Program-made: the position numbers and the translations under genes
The notes under the pieces: generated by a model
The model's input: the letters and a program-made list of their open reading frames with translations, nothing else
The model's database searches: none
What the model was told of the DNA's origin: nothing
Shown here: positions 17,780 through 25,777 of the stretch, in pieces
Layout of the letters: every line of letters starts with the position of its first letter
How positions within the stretch are numbered: position 1 is the stretch's first letter
From: CADEED01 sp041395625
GTDB lineage: Bacteria; Pseudomonadota; Gammaproteobacteria; Steroidobacterales; Steroidobacteraceae
NCBI GenBank assembly: GCA_041395625.1
Contig: JAWLAE010000002.1
Coordinates: 372,001-436,000 of the forward strand
DNA length: 64,000 nt
Reading direction: 5' to 3'

Positions 17780-18445
17780 ATGAGTGGCACCAGCAGTCTG
17801 AAGGCTGAACTCAATAAGGCGATCGACCAGGCGGGCCCCGATGGGCTCTACGACGATGCCACCTTCGAGCGCATTCATGCGTGCATCGAAGCGCTAGTGC
17901 CACTCTCGCCGACCCCACGCCCGATCGATTCGCAGGAATTCGTGCAGTCGCCGTGGGGGTCGAGGTTTGCGCAATTCGGCATGCGCCACACGGCGGGCAA
18001 GCCGATCCGTCATCAGAGCAAACTGAGCCTGCAGAGCTTCAACCGCTTCCCAGCCCTCGATGTCCGGGTGGATGACATCAACCAGGAAATCCGGGTCGCG
18101 GGCAACCACTACAACAACGTGATCTCGATCACGACGCTCGATGGCCGGCACGCGGGCCAGATCATCGTCTGGGGCCGCTACGAGTTGCTGCCTGAGGAGC
18201 CGCAGCGGTATCGGGTGAGCTTCTACGCCTGCGAACTCGTGCCGCCCGCCGGTGTGACGCCTGCGCAGTTCCGCCAGCAGTTCGGGCTAGCGCCCGATCT
18301 TGCCCTCAAGCAGGACCTGAAGCCCCCGAAGCTGCATTCCGACGTCGTCTATTGCGATGAGGACATGCGCATCAACTTTGGCAGCATGGGCGGCGTCTAT
18401 GTGATGCGTCGCCTCGCGACGCCGGGCAAATCGGTCGACTTCTAG
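17780..18445 (+). CDS. PAP/fibrillin-like protein
   Basis: 221 residues. The two ends match the layout of the PAP/fibrillin family (plastid lipid-associated proteins and cyanobacterial relatives). The N-terminal helix pair is SLKAELNKAIDQA..DDATFERIHACIEALVPLSP. The C-terminal strand motif is SDVVYCDEDMRINFGSMGGV, comparable to the family's YLDEDLRI.RG..G.LFV. Family members are lipocalin-like barrels that bind hydrophobic molecules. The assignment is by eye and should be tested by profile search; if wrong, this is an unknown soluble protein. It lies 14 bases downstream of the DUF937 gene and is followed by a terminator. Confidence 0.6.
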   Translation: MSGTSSLKAELNKAIDQAGPDGLYDDATFERIHACIEALVPLSPTPRPIDSQEFVQSPWGSRFAQFGMRHTAGKPIRHQSKLSLQSFNRFPALDVRVDDINQEIRVAGNHYNNVISITTLDGRHAGQIIVWGRYELLPEEPQRYRVSFYACELVPPAGVTPAQFRQQFGLAPDLALKQDLKPPKLHSDVVYCDEDMRINFGSMGGVYVMRRLATPGKSVDF

Positions 18446-18449
18446 CGCC

Positions 18450-18480
18450 AAAAAAAACGGCGCCTGCGGGCGCCGTTTTC
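18450..18480. terminator. Bidirectional rho-independent terminator
   Basis: The stem CGGCGCC/GGCGCCG with loop TGCG is preceded by eight A and followed by TTTT. It can serve the rightward gene ending at 18445 and the leftward PEP-CTERM gene ending at 18502. Confidence 0.85.
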
Positions 18481-18501
18481 GTTTCTGGACGAGTCGCCCT
18501 A

Positions 18502-19152
18502 TCAGGCGACAGCACGCTTGCGGCGCACCACACCCAGTCCCAGCAGCCCTAGGCCGAGCAAGCCGAGCGTGGCGGGCTCCGGCACACGGTAGGTCAGACG
18601 GATGATCAAGTCATCATGGTTGTCGTCCTGGCGTGCACCTGAATCGTCCCACAGCAGCCAAGCCGTATTGCCGTCTTCGGACACCCACATGCCGATCGAC
18701 TGCGCGCTTTCCATGCCCGTGTTGTCATTCTGGACGTTCGAAATGCATGCCGAGATGGTCAGCGCGCAGAATTCGAAGTCCATCACGCCGCTGCCACCCG
18801 GGACAGTGCCGACGAACCGAGGACCCCATGAGAGGTTGCCCGGCGACGTGAACGACGTGGTACCCATCGTGAAGCGATTGGTGTAGCCAGCTTCCGAACC
18901 GAACGCCTCGATGTCGATGAAATACTCCGACGCGCCGGCTGGTCCCGGCGTCACCGAGAGACTGGTGCCGAGCTCGAACCGCGAGATACCCGCGGCCACC
19001 AGTTCGGCCCGAAAGTCGTTGTTAGTGGGTATCGGGCTAACTGTCGTCCGGGGTGCACCATTGGTATCAATGATGACGAAGCCGGCGTTGGCAATCCCTG
19101 CAAACCCGAGAACCGCAGTGGCGGCGATAGCGGCAATTGCTGTGTGTCGCAT
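18502..19152 (-). CDS. PEP-CTERM sorting-domain exported protein
   Basis: 216 residues from the ATG at 19152, preceded by AGGAAGGA. Residues 1-~23 are a signal peptide (HTAIAAIAATAVLGFAGIANA). The body is a beta-rich domain of unknown function with two cysteines (FCALTISACISN). The C-terminus has the exosortase sorting tag: VPEPATLGLLGLGLLGLGVV, then RRKRAVA. PEP-CTERM proteins are cut by an exosortase and released or anchored with exopolysaccharide. No exosortase lies in this window, so the enzyme must be elsewhere. Confidence 0.92.
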   Translation of the reverse strand: MRHTAIAAIAATAVLGFAGIANAGFVIIDTNGAPRTTVSPIPTNNDFRAELVAAGISRFELGTSLSVTPGPAGASEYFIDIEAFGSEAGYTNRFTMGTTSFTSPGNLSWGPRFVGTVPGGSGVMDFEFCALTISACISNVQNDNTGMESAQSIGMWVSEDGNTAWLLWDDSGARQDDNHDDLIIRLTYRVPEPATLGLLGLGLLGLGVVRRKRAVA

Positions 19153-19408
19153 TAGAGTGTTCCTTCCTCTCTGTCGGTCAAACGTCCTAGGGGAATATCT
19201 TATGTAGTGGCGCAGATCCGCATTGTTGTATTTTTGACAAAATAGGCCGCACTGGGCGGCACTGTCGCGAACTGGTGCGCTGTTCGTGCTGCAGTGTAAA
19301 GAATCCCGACGCTCCCGAAACACTATTTTTCAAGCGATTTGGCGAGCACCGCGCTGCAGTGCGATATCGTGCTGCGTGCCGCGTCGGTCGACTAACTGCA
19401 ATCGGACG

Positions 19409-20566
19409 TCAGAACAAAGCAGCACCCAGCGCGAGGGCGGCGGCGCTCACTGCACCTACCAATGCTGCTGCGATCAGTCCTAACAACAATGGCCGCAAGC
19501 CGAGTGTCGCGAAACTGTCCAACCGGGTCTGCAGACCTACCGCTGCCATGGCGGCAATGAGGCACCACTCGGACAAGGTCTGCATCAACGTCAACATGGA
19601 CTGCCAGTCAGTTTGCGACAGCACGCCGAACGGTGCCGCGCCGAGATCCCCTACCGTACGCAGTACACACATTCCGATGAAGCCAAGGACGAACAGCGGC
19701 ACCAGCGGCGGCCGCGGGACGTTCGCGCCGGCAGCGACGGATGCTGCGGAACTGTGCGCTGCGAGCACGGCCGCGAGCGGGATCACCAGCGCCATGAAGA
19801 GATTGCGCAGCAGCTTGGTCACGGTCGCGGCTTCCAGCGCCAGTGGCGCCGTGTACTGCTGCTGATACAGCATCGCGGCCCCGGCCACCTGCGCGGTATC
19901 GTGCACGGCTGTACCGAGGAAGATGCCCGCCAGGTCCGGCCGGCCGGCGAACAGCGCATGTGCAATGAAGGGGTGAACGAGCAAAGCCAGCATGCCGAAC
20001 AGCGTGATGCAGCCCGTGGCGTAACTGACCTCGAGTGCCCGCGCCCGGATCAAGGGCGCCGTGGCGGCAATGGCCGTCACCCCGCAGATGCTCGTGCCGA
20101 CCGCGATCAGCATGGCGAGTTCGGTCGGCAGCTTCATGGCACGGCCGACGAGCAGCACCACGATCAGCGCCACTGCGATGCAGATCAGCACGACCGGCAG
20201 AGCTTTGAGCCCCAGCTCGGACACGGCGACCAGGCTCAGTCGCGCCCCCAGTAGCACGATGCCGGTGCGCAGCACGGTGGTGGTAAAAAAACGCAAGGTC
20301 GGCGCTAGGCCAGCGACCGGCCGCTGCGCGAGCTGCGCGATCAGGACCCCGAGCAGGATGGCCACCATTACGCCGCTCACAGGGCTCTTGGCAAAACCCA
20401 GCACCGAGCTGCCGATGAACGACGCCAGCCAGGTGCCAGCCAAGGCGCAGCCGATCACCAACGACGCCCCGCCGATGTGCCGACCCAGAACTGCATTGCT
20501 CAACTGCGCTGTACTCCCATTCGTAAGTGACCCGACAGGCGGACGCCGGTCACCGTCAGGCGCCAA
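19409..20566 (-). CDS. YeiH/UPF0324-family membrane protein (putative sulfate or anion exporter)
   Basis: 385 residues with about ten hydrophobic helices. Family marks are the segment TGIVLLGARLSL, the glycine-rich AVGTSICGVTAIAATAPLI (about 150-170), and LGTAVHDTAQVAGAAMLY (about 215-235). UPF0324 proteins are inner-membrane carriers; YeiH-like members have been linked to export of sulfate or other oxyanions, but substrates are mostly unproven. The first 30 residues are hydrophilic and the true start may lie a little further in. The gene is divergent from the nitrilase gene, 53 bases away, and shows no link to it beyond position. Confidence 0.87.
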   Translation of the reverse strand: MAPDGDRRPPVGSLTNGSTAQLSNAVLGRHIGGASLVIGCALAGTWLASFIGSSVLGFAKSPVSGVMVAILLGVLIAQLAQRPVAGLAPTLRFFTTTVLRTGIVLLGARLSLVAVSELGLKALPVVLICIAVALIVVLLVGRAMKLPTELAMLIAVGTSICGVTAIAATAPLIRARALEVSYATGCITLFGMLALLVHPFIAHALFAGRPDLAGIFLGTAVHDTAQVAGAAMLYQQQYTAPLALEAATVTKLLRNLFMALVIPLAAVLAAHSSAASVAAGANVPRPPLVPLFVLGFIGMCVLRTVGDLGAAPFGVLSQTDWQSMLTLMQTLSEWCLIAAMAAVGLQTRLDSFATLGLRPLLLGLIAAALVGAVSAAALALGAALF

Positions 20567-20619
20567 TATATCCTGCCCACCTGTTTAATGAATGACTCGA
20601 ACCATCTGGAGAAACCTCG

Positions 20620-21657
20620 ATGACGCAGGCCGAACTCGTGCATACCGATGGCACCTACGATTGCGTGCCACTAGCCAAAGACATGATCTCGTTGTGCGTC
20701 GTGCAGTCGCGCATCCGCGCGGTCGACGTGTCGCGGCGCGATACGGCCGTCAAGGAAAACCTCGATCATCTGCTGGGGTTGATCGATGCCGCCAACGGTT
20801 GGCTCGGCCCGAAAGACATCGTGTTCTTCCATGAGTTTCCGCTCACTGGGTTCGATCCGCGCTGGCGCCGCGCCGATCTGCTGAAAGTGGCGATCGAGAT
20901 CCCCGGCCCCGAGACCGAAGCGATCGGCGCGCGCGCCAAACGCTATGGTTGTTACGTCGTCTTTGGCTCGTATGCGCGCGATCCGGACTGGCCCGAGCAC
21001 ATTCTGTCGATCACCACGATCATCAACCCGCAAGGCGAAGTCATCGGCCGCCACTGGAAAGCCCGCAACATCAAGGGACTGTTCGGCGGCAAATTCGAGG
21101 TGTTCACAACGACCATCTACGACGTACTGGATGAATACATCGACCGCTACGGCGCCGAAGAAGTGACCCCGGTAACCCGCACACCCATCGGCAACATCTG
21201 CACCACGTCGACACAACTGGAACCGGAGATCATTCGGGCATTTGCATTGCGTGGCGGCGAAATCATGTTGCGCACGGCGTCCGGCGGCTTCGACGAGTTC
21301 GACATTCAGGCCAATGCGCGCTACAACTCGATGTACACGGCGATCGTCAACCAATCGATCTCGCCGGGCAACCCCGGTTCGTTCGACGACGTGCGGTCGG
21401 GCGGCAGCGCAATCTACGGGCCAGATGGCTTGGTGCTCGCGCGAGCCAATAGTGTCAATGAAGGACCGGTGCTGGCACGTATCCCGATCAAGGCATTTCG
21501 TGCCGGTCGCAGCATCCCCAATATTCACACGTCGCTCTATCGGCAACTGTACGCAAACTACCAGGAAGCCTACGCGCCCAATCTGTTCTCCGCCTACCGG
21601 CCGGCCGATGGCATGGATTCGGCGCGCTATCTGGCTGACAAGCGGCGCTGGAAATAG
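20620..21657 (+). CDS. Carbon-nitrogen hydrolase (nitrilase/amidase family)
   Basis: 345 residues. The catalytic triad of the nitrilase superfamily can be placed: Glu in IVFFHEFPLTGFDP, Lys in GRHWKARNIKG, and Cys in IGNICTTSTQLEPEIIRAF. The usual wording around the cysteine (C.E...PE) is altered to C.TSTQLEPE. Such enzymes hydrolyse amides, nitriles or carbamoyl compounds. The long C-terminal extension (about 290-345) resembles aliphatic-amidase-type branches more than classic nitrilases. The substrate is not predictable. It converges with egtD across a 12-base palindrome (21659-21670) that lacks a T-run. Confidence 0.85.
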   Translation: MTQAELVHTDGTYDCVPLAKDMISLCVVQSRIRAVDVSRRDTAVKENLDHLLGLIDAANGWLGPKDIVFFHEFPLTGFDPRWRRADLLKVAIEIPGPETEAIGARAKRYGCYVVFGSYARDPDWPEHILSITTIINPQGEVIGRHWKARNIKGLFGGKFEVFTTTIYDVLDEYIDRYGAEEVTPVTRTPIGNICTTSTQLEPEIIRAFALRGGEIMLRTASGGFDEFDIQANARYNSMYTAIVNQSISPGNPGSFDDVRSGGSAIYGPDGLVLARANSVNEGPVLARIPIKAFRAGRSIPNIHTSLYRQLYANYQEAYAPNLFSAYRPADGMDSARYLADKRRWK

Positions 21658-21682
21658 TCCCGCATGCGGGCGGACGACTGCA

Positions 21683-22633
21683 TCAGATCGCGCGCAGGTA
21701 TTGCACGCTGAATTGATCGTCGCTGTCTGTCCAGACCTTGTCTGACGACCAGCCACACGCCAGCGCCAGGGCCGCGAAGCCTGCCAAGGTGTACTTGTGG
21801 CAGCGCTCGGTCACGATGTACTCGCCGGCGGCAAACGCCAGCTGAGTGTCCGCTACACGCACGGATTGCACCCGCTTGCTGATCAGGCGCATCTCGATGC
21901 GACGTTGCGCTTCGTCCCAAACTGCCAGATGCTCGAACGCGCTCAGGTCGAAGTCCGCATCATGTTCACGGTTGAGATGCTGCAGCACATTGAGATTGAA
22001 GTCGGCGGTGACACCAGCGGCATCGTTATAGGCCGCACGCAGGATCGCGGGATCCTTCACCAGATCAACACCGATCACCAGACCGCCCTTGTGGCCCGCC
22101 ATCGTTCGCAGGCGCGTCAGCAGCTTCTTGGCGTTCGCGGTGTCGAGGTTGCCGATCGTCGAACCTGGGAAGAAGAACACCACCCGTTCAACCGGACGCT
22201 TGGTGCGCGGCACAATGAATGGTTGTAGGAAATCGGCGCACAGCGGCAGCACATCGATGGCCGGGTAGTCGGCGGCCAATGACGCCGCCGTCTCGAGCAA
22301 ATGCTCGCGCGAGATGTCCACCGGCACGTACGCCGCGATCGATGCCAGAGCGTCGAGCAGCAGACGTGTCTTGATGCTGGAGCCGCTGCCCAGTTCCACC
22401 AACAAGGTCTGCTCGCCAATCGCCTGCGCGATGGCCTGCGCGTTGGCACGCAGAATGTCCGTCTCAACACGCGTCACGTAATATTCCGGCAGTTCGCAGA
22501 TCTGATCGAACAGCTCCGAGCCCCGTTTGTCGTAGAACAGGGCCGGCGAGAGTTGTTTCGGCGTCGCTTGCAGACCCCGGATGATCGCGGCAGTCGCCTG
22601 GGAGGTTGTTTCCTGTCGGGCTAATTGGGTCAT
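21683..22633 (-). CDS. egtD: L-histidine N-alpha-trimethyltransferase EgtD
   Basis: 316 residues. SAM-dependent enzyme that trimethylates histidine to hercynine, the first step of ergothioneine synthesis. Family marks are PKQLSPALFYDKRGSELFDQ, CELPEYYVTRVETDIL, the SAM loop LVELGSGSSIKTRLLLDAL, FFPGSTIGNL, and the C-terminal active-site region (EMRLISKRVQSVR, TERCHKYTLAGF). It starts six bases after egtB, so both are one operon. Confidence 0.95.
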   Translation of the reverse strand: MTQLARQETTSQATAAIIRGLQATPKQLSPALFYDKRGSELFDQICELPEYYVTRVETDILRANAQAIAQAIGEQTLLVELGSGSSIKTRLLLDALASIAAYVPVDISREHLLETAASLAADYPAIDVLPLCADFLQPFIVPRTKRPVERVVFFFPGSTIGNLDTANAKKLLTRLRTMAGHKGGLVIGVDLVKDPAILRAAYNDAAGVTADFNLNVLQHLNREHDADFDLSAFEHLAVWDEAQRRIEMRLISKRVQSVRVADTQLAFAAGEYIVTERCHKYTLAGFAALALACGWSSDKVWTDSDDQFSVQYLRAI

Positions 22634-22639
22634 GACGCT

Positions 22640-23830
22640 TCAGCAGTCCTTTGCAAGACGCACGCCGGCGAACTGCCAGCGCGCCGTGGGTGGGAAGAAG
22701 TTGCGATAGGTAGCACGAACGTGACTTGTCGACGTGACACACGAGCCGCCGCGCAGGACGAATTGATTCGCCATGAACTTGCCGTTGTACTCGGCGATCC
22801 GGCCACTCCAGGGCTTGAAGCCGGGATACGGGCTATATGGCGATTGCGTCCATTCCCATACATCGCCGAACAACTGCGCCATGCCCTGACGCGACGCTCG
22901 CACGGGCACCGGCTGCAAGTTGTCACACTCGAGCAAATTGCCCTCGACTGGCTGGTCGGCAGCCGCGGTTTCCCACTCGTGCTCAGTGGGCAAGCGCGCG
23001 CCGACGGCGCGCGCATAGGCATCGGCTTCATAGAAACTCAGATGACTCACCGGTGCCGCGGGATCGATGTCTTGCACACCTGTCAGTGTGAATTCGGACA
23101 GATTATCGTCGGACCAATATAGCGGCCTTGCCCAGCCCTCGCTCGCAACAGTCGCCCAGCCATCAGACAACCAGTGGGCGGGGTCACGGTAACCACCGGA
23201 CTCGACGAACTCGCGGTACTCCGAGTTAGTGATCAAGCGGTCAGCCAATCGGAATGGCCGCAGCAACACGTCATGACGTGGCGTCTCATTGTCGAATGCG
23301 AAGCCGTCCCGCGCGTGGCCAATCGACTTGATCCCGCCGTCGAACGTCAGGTAACGCAATGCACTTACTGTCGACGTCGCCCGTATCACCTGCGCTGGTC
23401 GATACGCGGGCTGCAATGGATTGAGTGACAGCGCATGCTGCAGGTCGGTCAGCAACAGTTCCTGATGTTGCTGCTCGTGATGGCAGCCGAGTTCCACCAG
23501 CCGCAGAACCTCCGCACTGCTGTCGCCGCGCGCTAGCAAGTCGTCCATGGCGGCGTCGACATGGACGCGATATCGCAGCACCTCCGCAACGGTCGGGCGA
23601 GACAGCAGCCCGCGCTCGGCGCGCGTGAACGCACTGCCTACGCCCATGTAATAGGAATTGAACAGCAGTCCGTATCGTTCGTGCAAGCGCTGATAGCGCG
23701 GCTGGTACTGCGACAGAATGAATTCCTCGAAGAACCACGCGGTGTGCGCGAGATGCCACTTGGTGGGGCTCGCATCGGGCATCGATTGCACGACGTAGTC
23801 TTCGGTCTCGAGAGGCGCGCACAACCGCAC
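22640..23830 (-). CDS. egtB: Ergothioneine sulfoxide synthase EgtB (start uncertain)
   Basis: 396 residues if the GTG at 23830 is used. Non-haem iron enzyme joining hercynine to cysteine or gamma-glutamylcysteine with oxygen. The DinB-like N-terminal domain has an iron-ligand His26 (SPTKWHLAHT) and H117/H121/E123 (HHEQQHQE). The C-terminal FGE-sulfatase-type domain has VSHLSFYEADAYARAVGARL and FGDVWEWTQSPY. In-frame sequence upstream of 23830 (ALAHFRRTRATTVRLCAPLE) still aligns with the EgtB N-terminal helix, yet no ATG, GTG or TTG occurs in it before a stop near 23950. The real start may be non-standard (an ATC lies at 23915-23917) or the helix may be dispensable. Confidence 0.92.
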   Translation of the reverse strand: MRLCAPLETEDYVVQSMPDASPTKWHLAHTAWFFEEFILSQYQPRYQRLHERYGLLFNSYYMGVGSAFTRAERGLLSRPTVAEVLRYRVHVDAAMDDLLARGDSSAEVLRLVELGCHHEQQHQELLLTDLQHALSLNPLQPAYRPAQVIRATSTVSALRYLTFDGGIKSIGHARDGFAFDNETPRHDVLLRPFRLADRLITNSEYREFVESGGYRDPAHWLSDGWATVASEGWARPLYWSDDNLSEFTLTGVQDIDPAAPVSHLSFYEADAYARAVGARLPTEHEWETAAADQPVEGNLLECDNLQPVPVRASRQGMAQLFGDVWEWTQSPYSPYPGFKPWSGRIAEYNGKFMANQFVLRGGSCVTSTSHVRATYRNFFPPTARWQFAGVRLAKDC

Positions 23831-24139
23831 GGTTGTCGCACGGGTGCGACGGAAATGCGCGAGTGCAGCCGAGACGGTGGTGGGTTCGGCGCTCGATGGG
23901 ACGGCTTGGAGTTTGATGGCTGCGCTCGCGCGACGGTTAGTACGCTTTTTTTAATAACATTGATCTGCTGACGAATCAACGAGTTCGGCCCGCACGCGCA
24001 TGTAGGCGCGCGACAGGTGTTGCACTTCCTCCATTCGTACAAGCGTTTACGGGCGCGGCATGCGCACAAGTCCCGATGCGCACGCGCGACGATCGTCGTA
24101 TATTGTGTTCCGCAGGGCTCAAACGACGAGAGGTGCAGC
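23831..24139. other. Divergent intergenic region between egtB and a small gene
   Basis: About 310 bases. The left part (to about 23950) is in frame with egtB and carries family-like sequence; the remainder shows no supported gene. Confidence 0.4.
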
Positions 24140-24376
24140 ATGGCAACTCGAGCGAAAAGCGTGTCCGGCCGCAAGCGTGGCAGCGCGGCCCAGCTGGAGC
24201 CAGAACGGCGCTACGGTGGTCAGCGCGTCACGGACGTTGTGCAGGACAGCGGCGTTAGCGGCAAGCCACCGGATATCTATTGCTATGACTGGCCCATTTT
24301 GGCGGAAGAAGTACTGATCGCGCCGCTGCGGTGTGTCGACCGTGGCACGAAGCCAGGCAGCCGATCAAGTCGTTAG
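24140..24376 (+). CDS. Small basic protein of unknown function
   Basis: 78 residues from the ATG at 24140, with GAGAGG about seven bases upstream. The N-terminal third is basic and probably disordered (RAKSVSGRKRGSAAQLEPE). The rest contains DIYCYDWPILAEEVLIAPLR with two cysteines. I do not recognise a family. The start, ribosome site and codon use make it plausible as a real gene; a chance frame is not excluded. It converges with cbpM. Confidence 0.45.
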   Translation: MATRAKSVSGRKRGSAAQLEPERRYGGQRVTDVVQDSGVSGKPPDIYCYDWPILAEEVLIAPLRCVDRGTKPGSRSSR

Positions 24377-24393
24377 CATTTCCGCGACTGTCA

Positions 24394-24687
24394 TCACACC
24401 GCGCCAGAACGCCGCTCGAGTTCGTCCAGCAGATCGAGCACCAATGCGGTGCCGGCCCAGTTCAATTCCAGGTCGCGCACCAGCCTGACGGCGCGCCGCG
24501 CGCGCGTCAACGCTTCACCATGGAAGCGCCACTCGGCAGGCGACGGGCCGATCGGATCCACCACCCCCTCGTGGACCATCTCTAGCACGACGGTCTCCGG
24601 CACCTCGCACAACTCCGAGATCTCCACTAGTGTGAACGTCAGGTCCTCGTCGAGCAGGACGGCCTCAATACTGCGCGGCGAAGTCAT
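24394..24687 (-). CDS. cbpM: Chaperone modulator CbpM
   Basis: 97 residues of the MerR-type CbpM family. Family-like segments are FTLVEISELCEVPETVVLEM, VDPIGPSPAEWRFHGEAL and the helix RAVRLVRDLELNWAGTALVLDLLDELERR. CbpM binds the J-domain of CbpA and inhibits its co-chaperone activity. It overlaps the end of cbpA by four bases. Confidence 0.92.
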   Translation of the reverse strand: MTSPRSIEAVLLDEDLTFTLVEISELCEVPETVVLEMVHEGVVDPIGPSPAEWRFHGEALTRARRAVRLVRDLELNWAGTALVLDLLDELERRSGAV

Positions 24688-25649
24688 TTCACCAGATCCT
24701 TGATGTCCGCTCGGACATCGATCGACGAATCTTTCTCGAGCTGCTCATAGAGCGAGCGCGCCGCGCCAGAAGCGCTCGGCACCACGACCTCCAGCTCGAC
24801 GAACTGATCACCCGCGACCTTGCCGGGCAGGCCGCGGCCTTTGAGCCGCAACGATTTGCGCCCTGCCGGGCCGGTTGGGATCTTCAGCTCCACCCAGCCA
24901 CCCAATGTGGGCGCTTGCACCGTACGGCCCAAAGCCGCTTCCCACGGCGCAATCGGCAGGCGAACATGGATATCACGGCCCTGAGCCCGAAAGACCGGAT
25001 GCGGCTCGAATTCCACCTGCAGGAACAGATCGCCGGCAGCACCGCCACCGATACCGGGCGCACCCTGCCCTTCGAGCCGGATACGTTGTCCGGCGGTGAC
25101 GCCGCGCGGAATCTTGACGTTGAGACTCCGACGTTCGGTGCGCATCCGACCATCGTCCCCCAGCCGCGGAATATCCAGCGATAGCTGCCGCGTCGCGCCG
25201 TGGTAGGCATCCGTGAGCGGAATCCTGATGCGCGCGTCGATCGGTTGGCCAGCCGCACGAAAAGCGCCGCGACCGGCATGCGCGCGAGGATCGCCGCCAC
25301 CGCGCGCGCGACCGAACATCGCTTCGAAAAACTCGCTGAACTCGCCGGGATCGACGCGCTCACCGAAACCGCTGTCCCGATTGCCAAAGCCGCGCGCATC
25401 GCCGGGTGGTGGACGAAAATCCTGCCCGCTCTGCCAGTCCTTGCCGTACTGGTCGTAGGCAGCACGTTTTTCCGGATCTTTGAGCACCTCGTAGGCTTCC
25501 TTCATTTCCTTGAATCGTGCCTCGGCGTCCGCTGCCTTGCTGACATCCGGGTGATACTGTCGGGCCAATTTGCGATAGGCGCGCTTCAGCTCATCGGCCG
25601 AGGCGCCGCGCTCCACGCCTAGTATCTTGTAGTAGTCCTTGAACTCCAT
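24684..25649 (-). CDS. cbpA: DnaJ-class co-chaperone CbpA
   Basis: 321 residues. The J-domain covers residues 1-~70 (DYYKILGVERGASADELKRA, with the HPD triad in YHPDVSK). A Gly/Arg/Phe-rich linker follows (DFRPPPGDARGFGNRDSGFG), then two C-terminal substrate-binding beta domains (RIPLTDAYHGATRQLSL, LFLQVEFEPHPVFRAQGRDI). There is no zinc-finger domain, which separates CbpA from DnaJ. It stimulates DnaK ATPase. cbpM follows with a 4-base overlap, so the modulator is made with its target. Confidence 0.96.
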   Translation of the reverse strand: MEFKDYYKILGVERGASADELKRAYRKLARQYHPDVSKAADAEARFKEMKEAYEVLKDPEKRAAYDQYGKDWQSGQDFRPPPGDARGFGNRDSGFGERVDPGEFSEFFEAMFGRARGGGDPRAHAGRGAFRAAGQPIDARIRIPLTDAYHGATRQLSLDIPRLGDDGRMRTERRSLNVKIPRGVTAGQRIRLEGQGAPGIGGGAAGDLFLQVEFEPHPVFRAQGRDIHVRLPIAPWEAALGRTVQAPTLGGWVELKIPTGPAGRKSLRLKGRGLPGKVAGDQFVELEVVVPSASGAARSLYEQLEKDSSIDVRADIKDLVK

Positions 25650-25777
25650 AGGTAGCCAAATTTTACACGCAACGTACAGATGCCGAGCTGCCCAATCAGG
25701 CTGTCAGCCCATTCCGACGGCGACACTGTGACAAATACGTATCGCCGCAGGCAGCACACGCAATTCACTCTGGCAAA

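Noticed and set aside
21659..21670. 12-base palindrome CCCGCATGCGGG between nitrilase and egtD genes as a terminator
   Set aside because: Lacks a following T-run on either strand; may be chance in GC-rich DNA.
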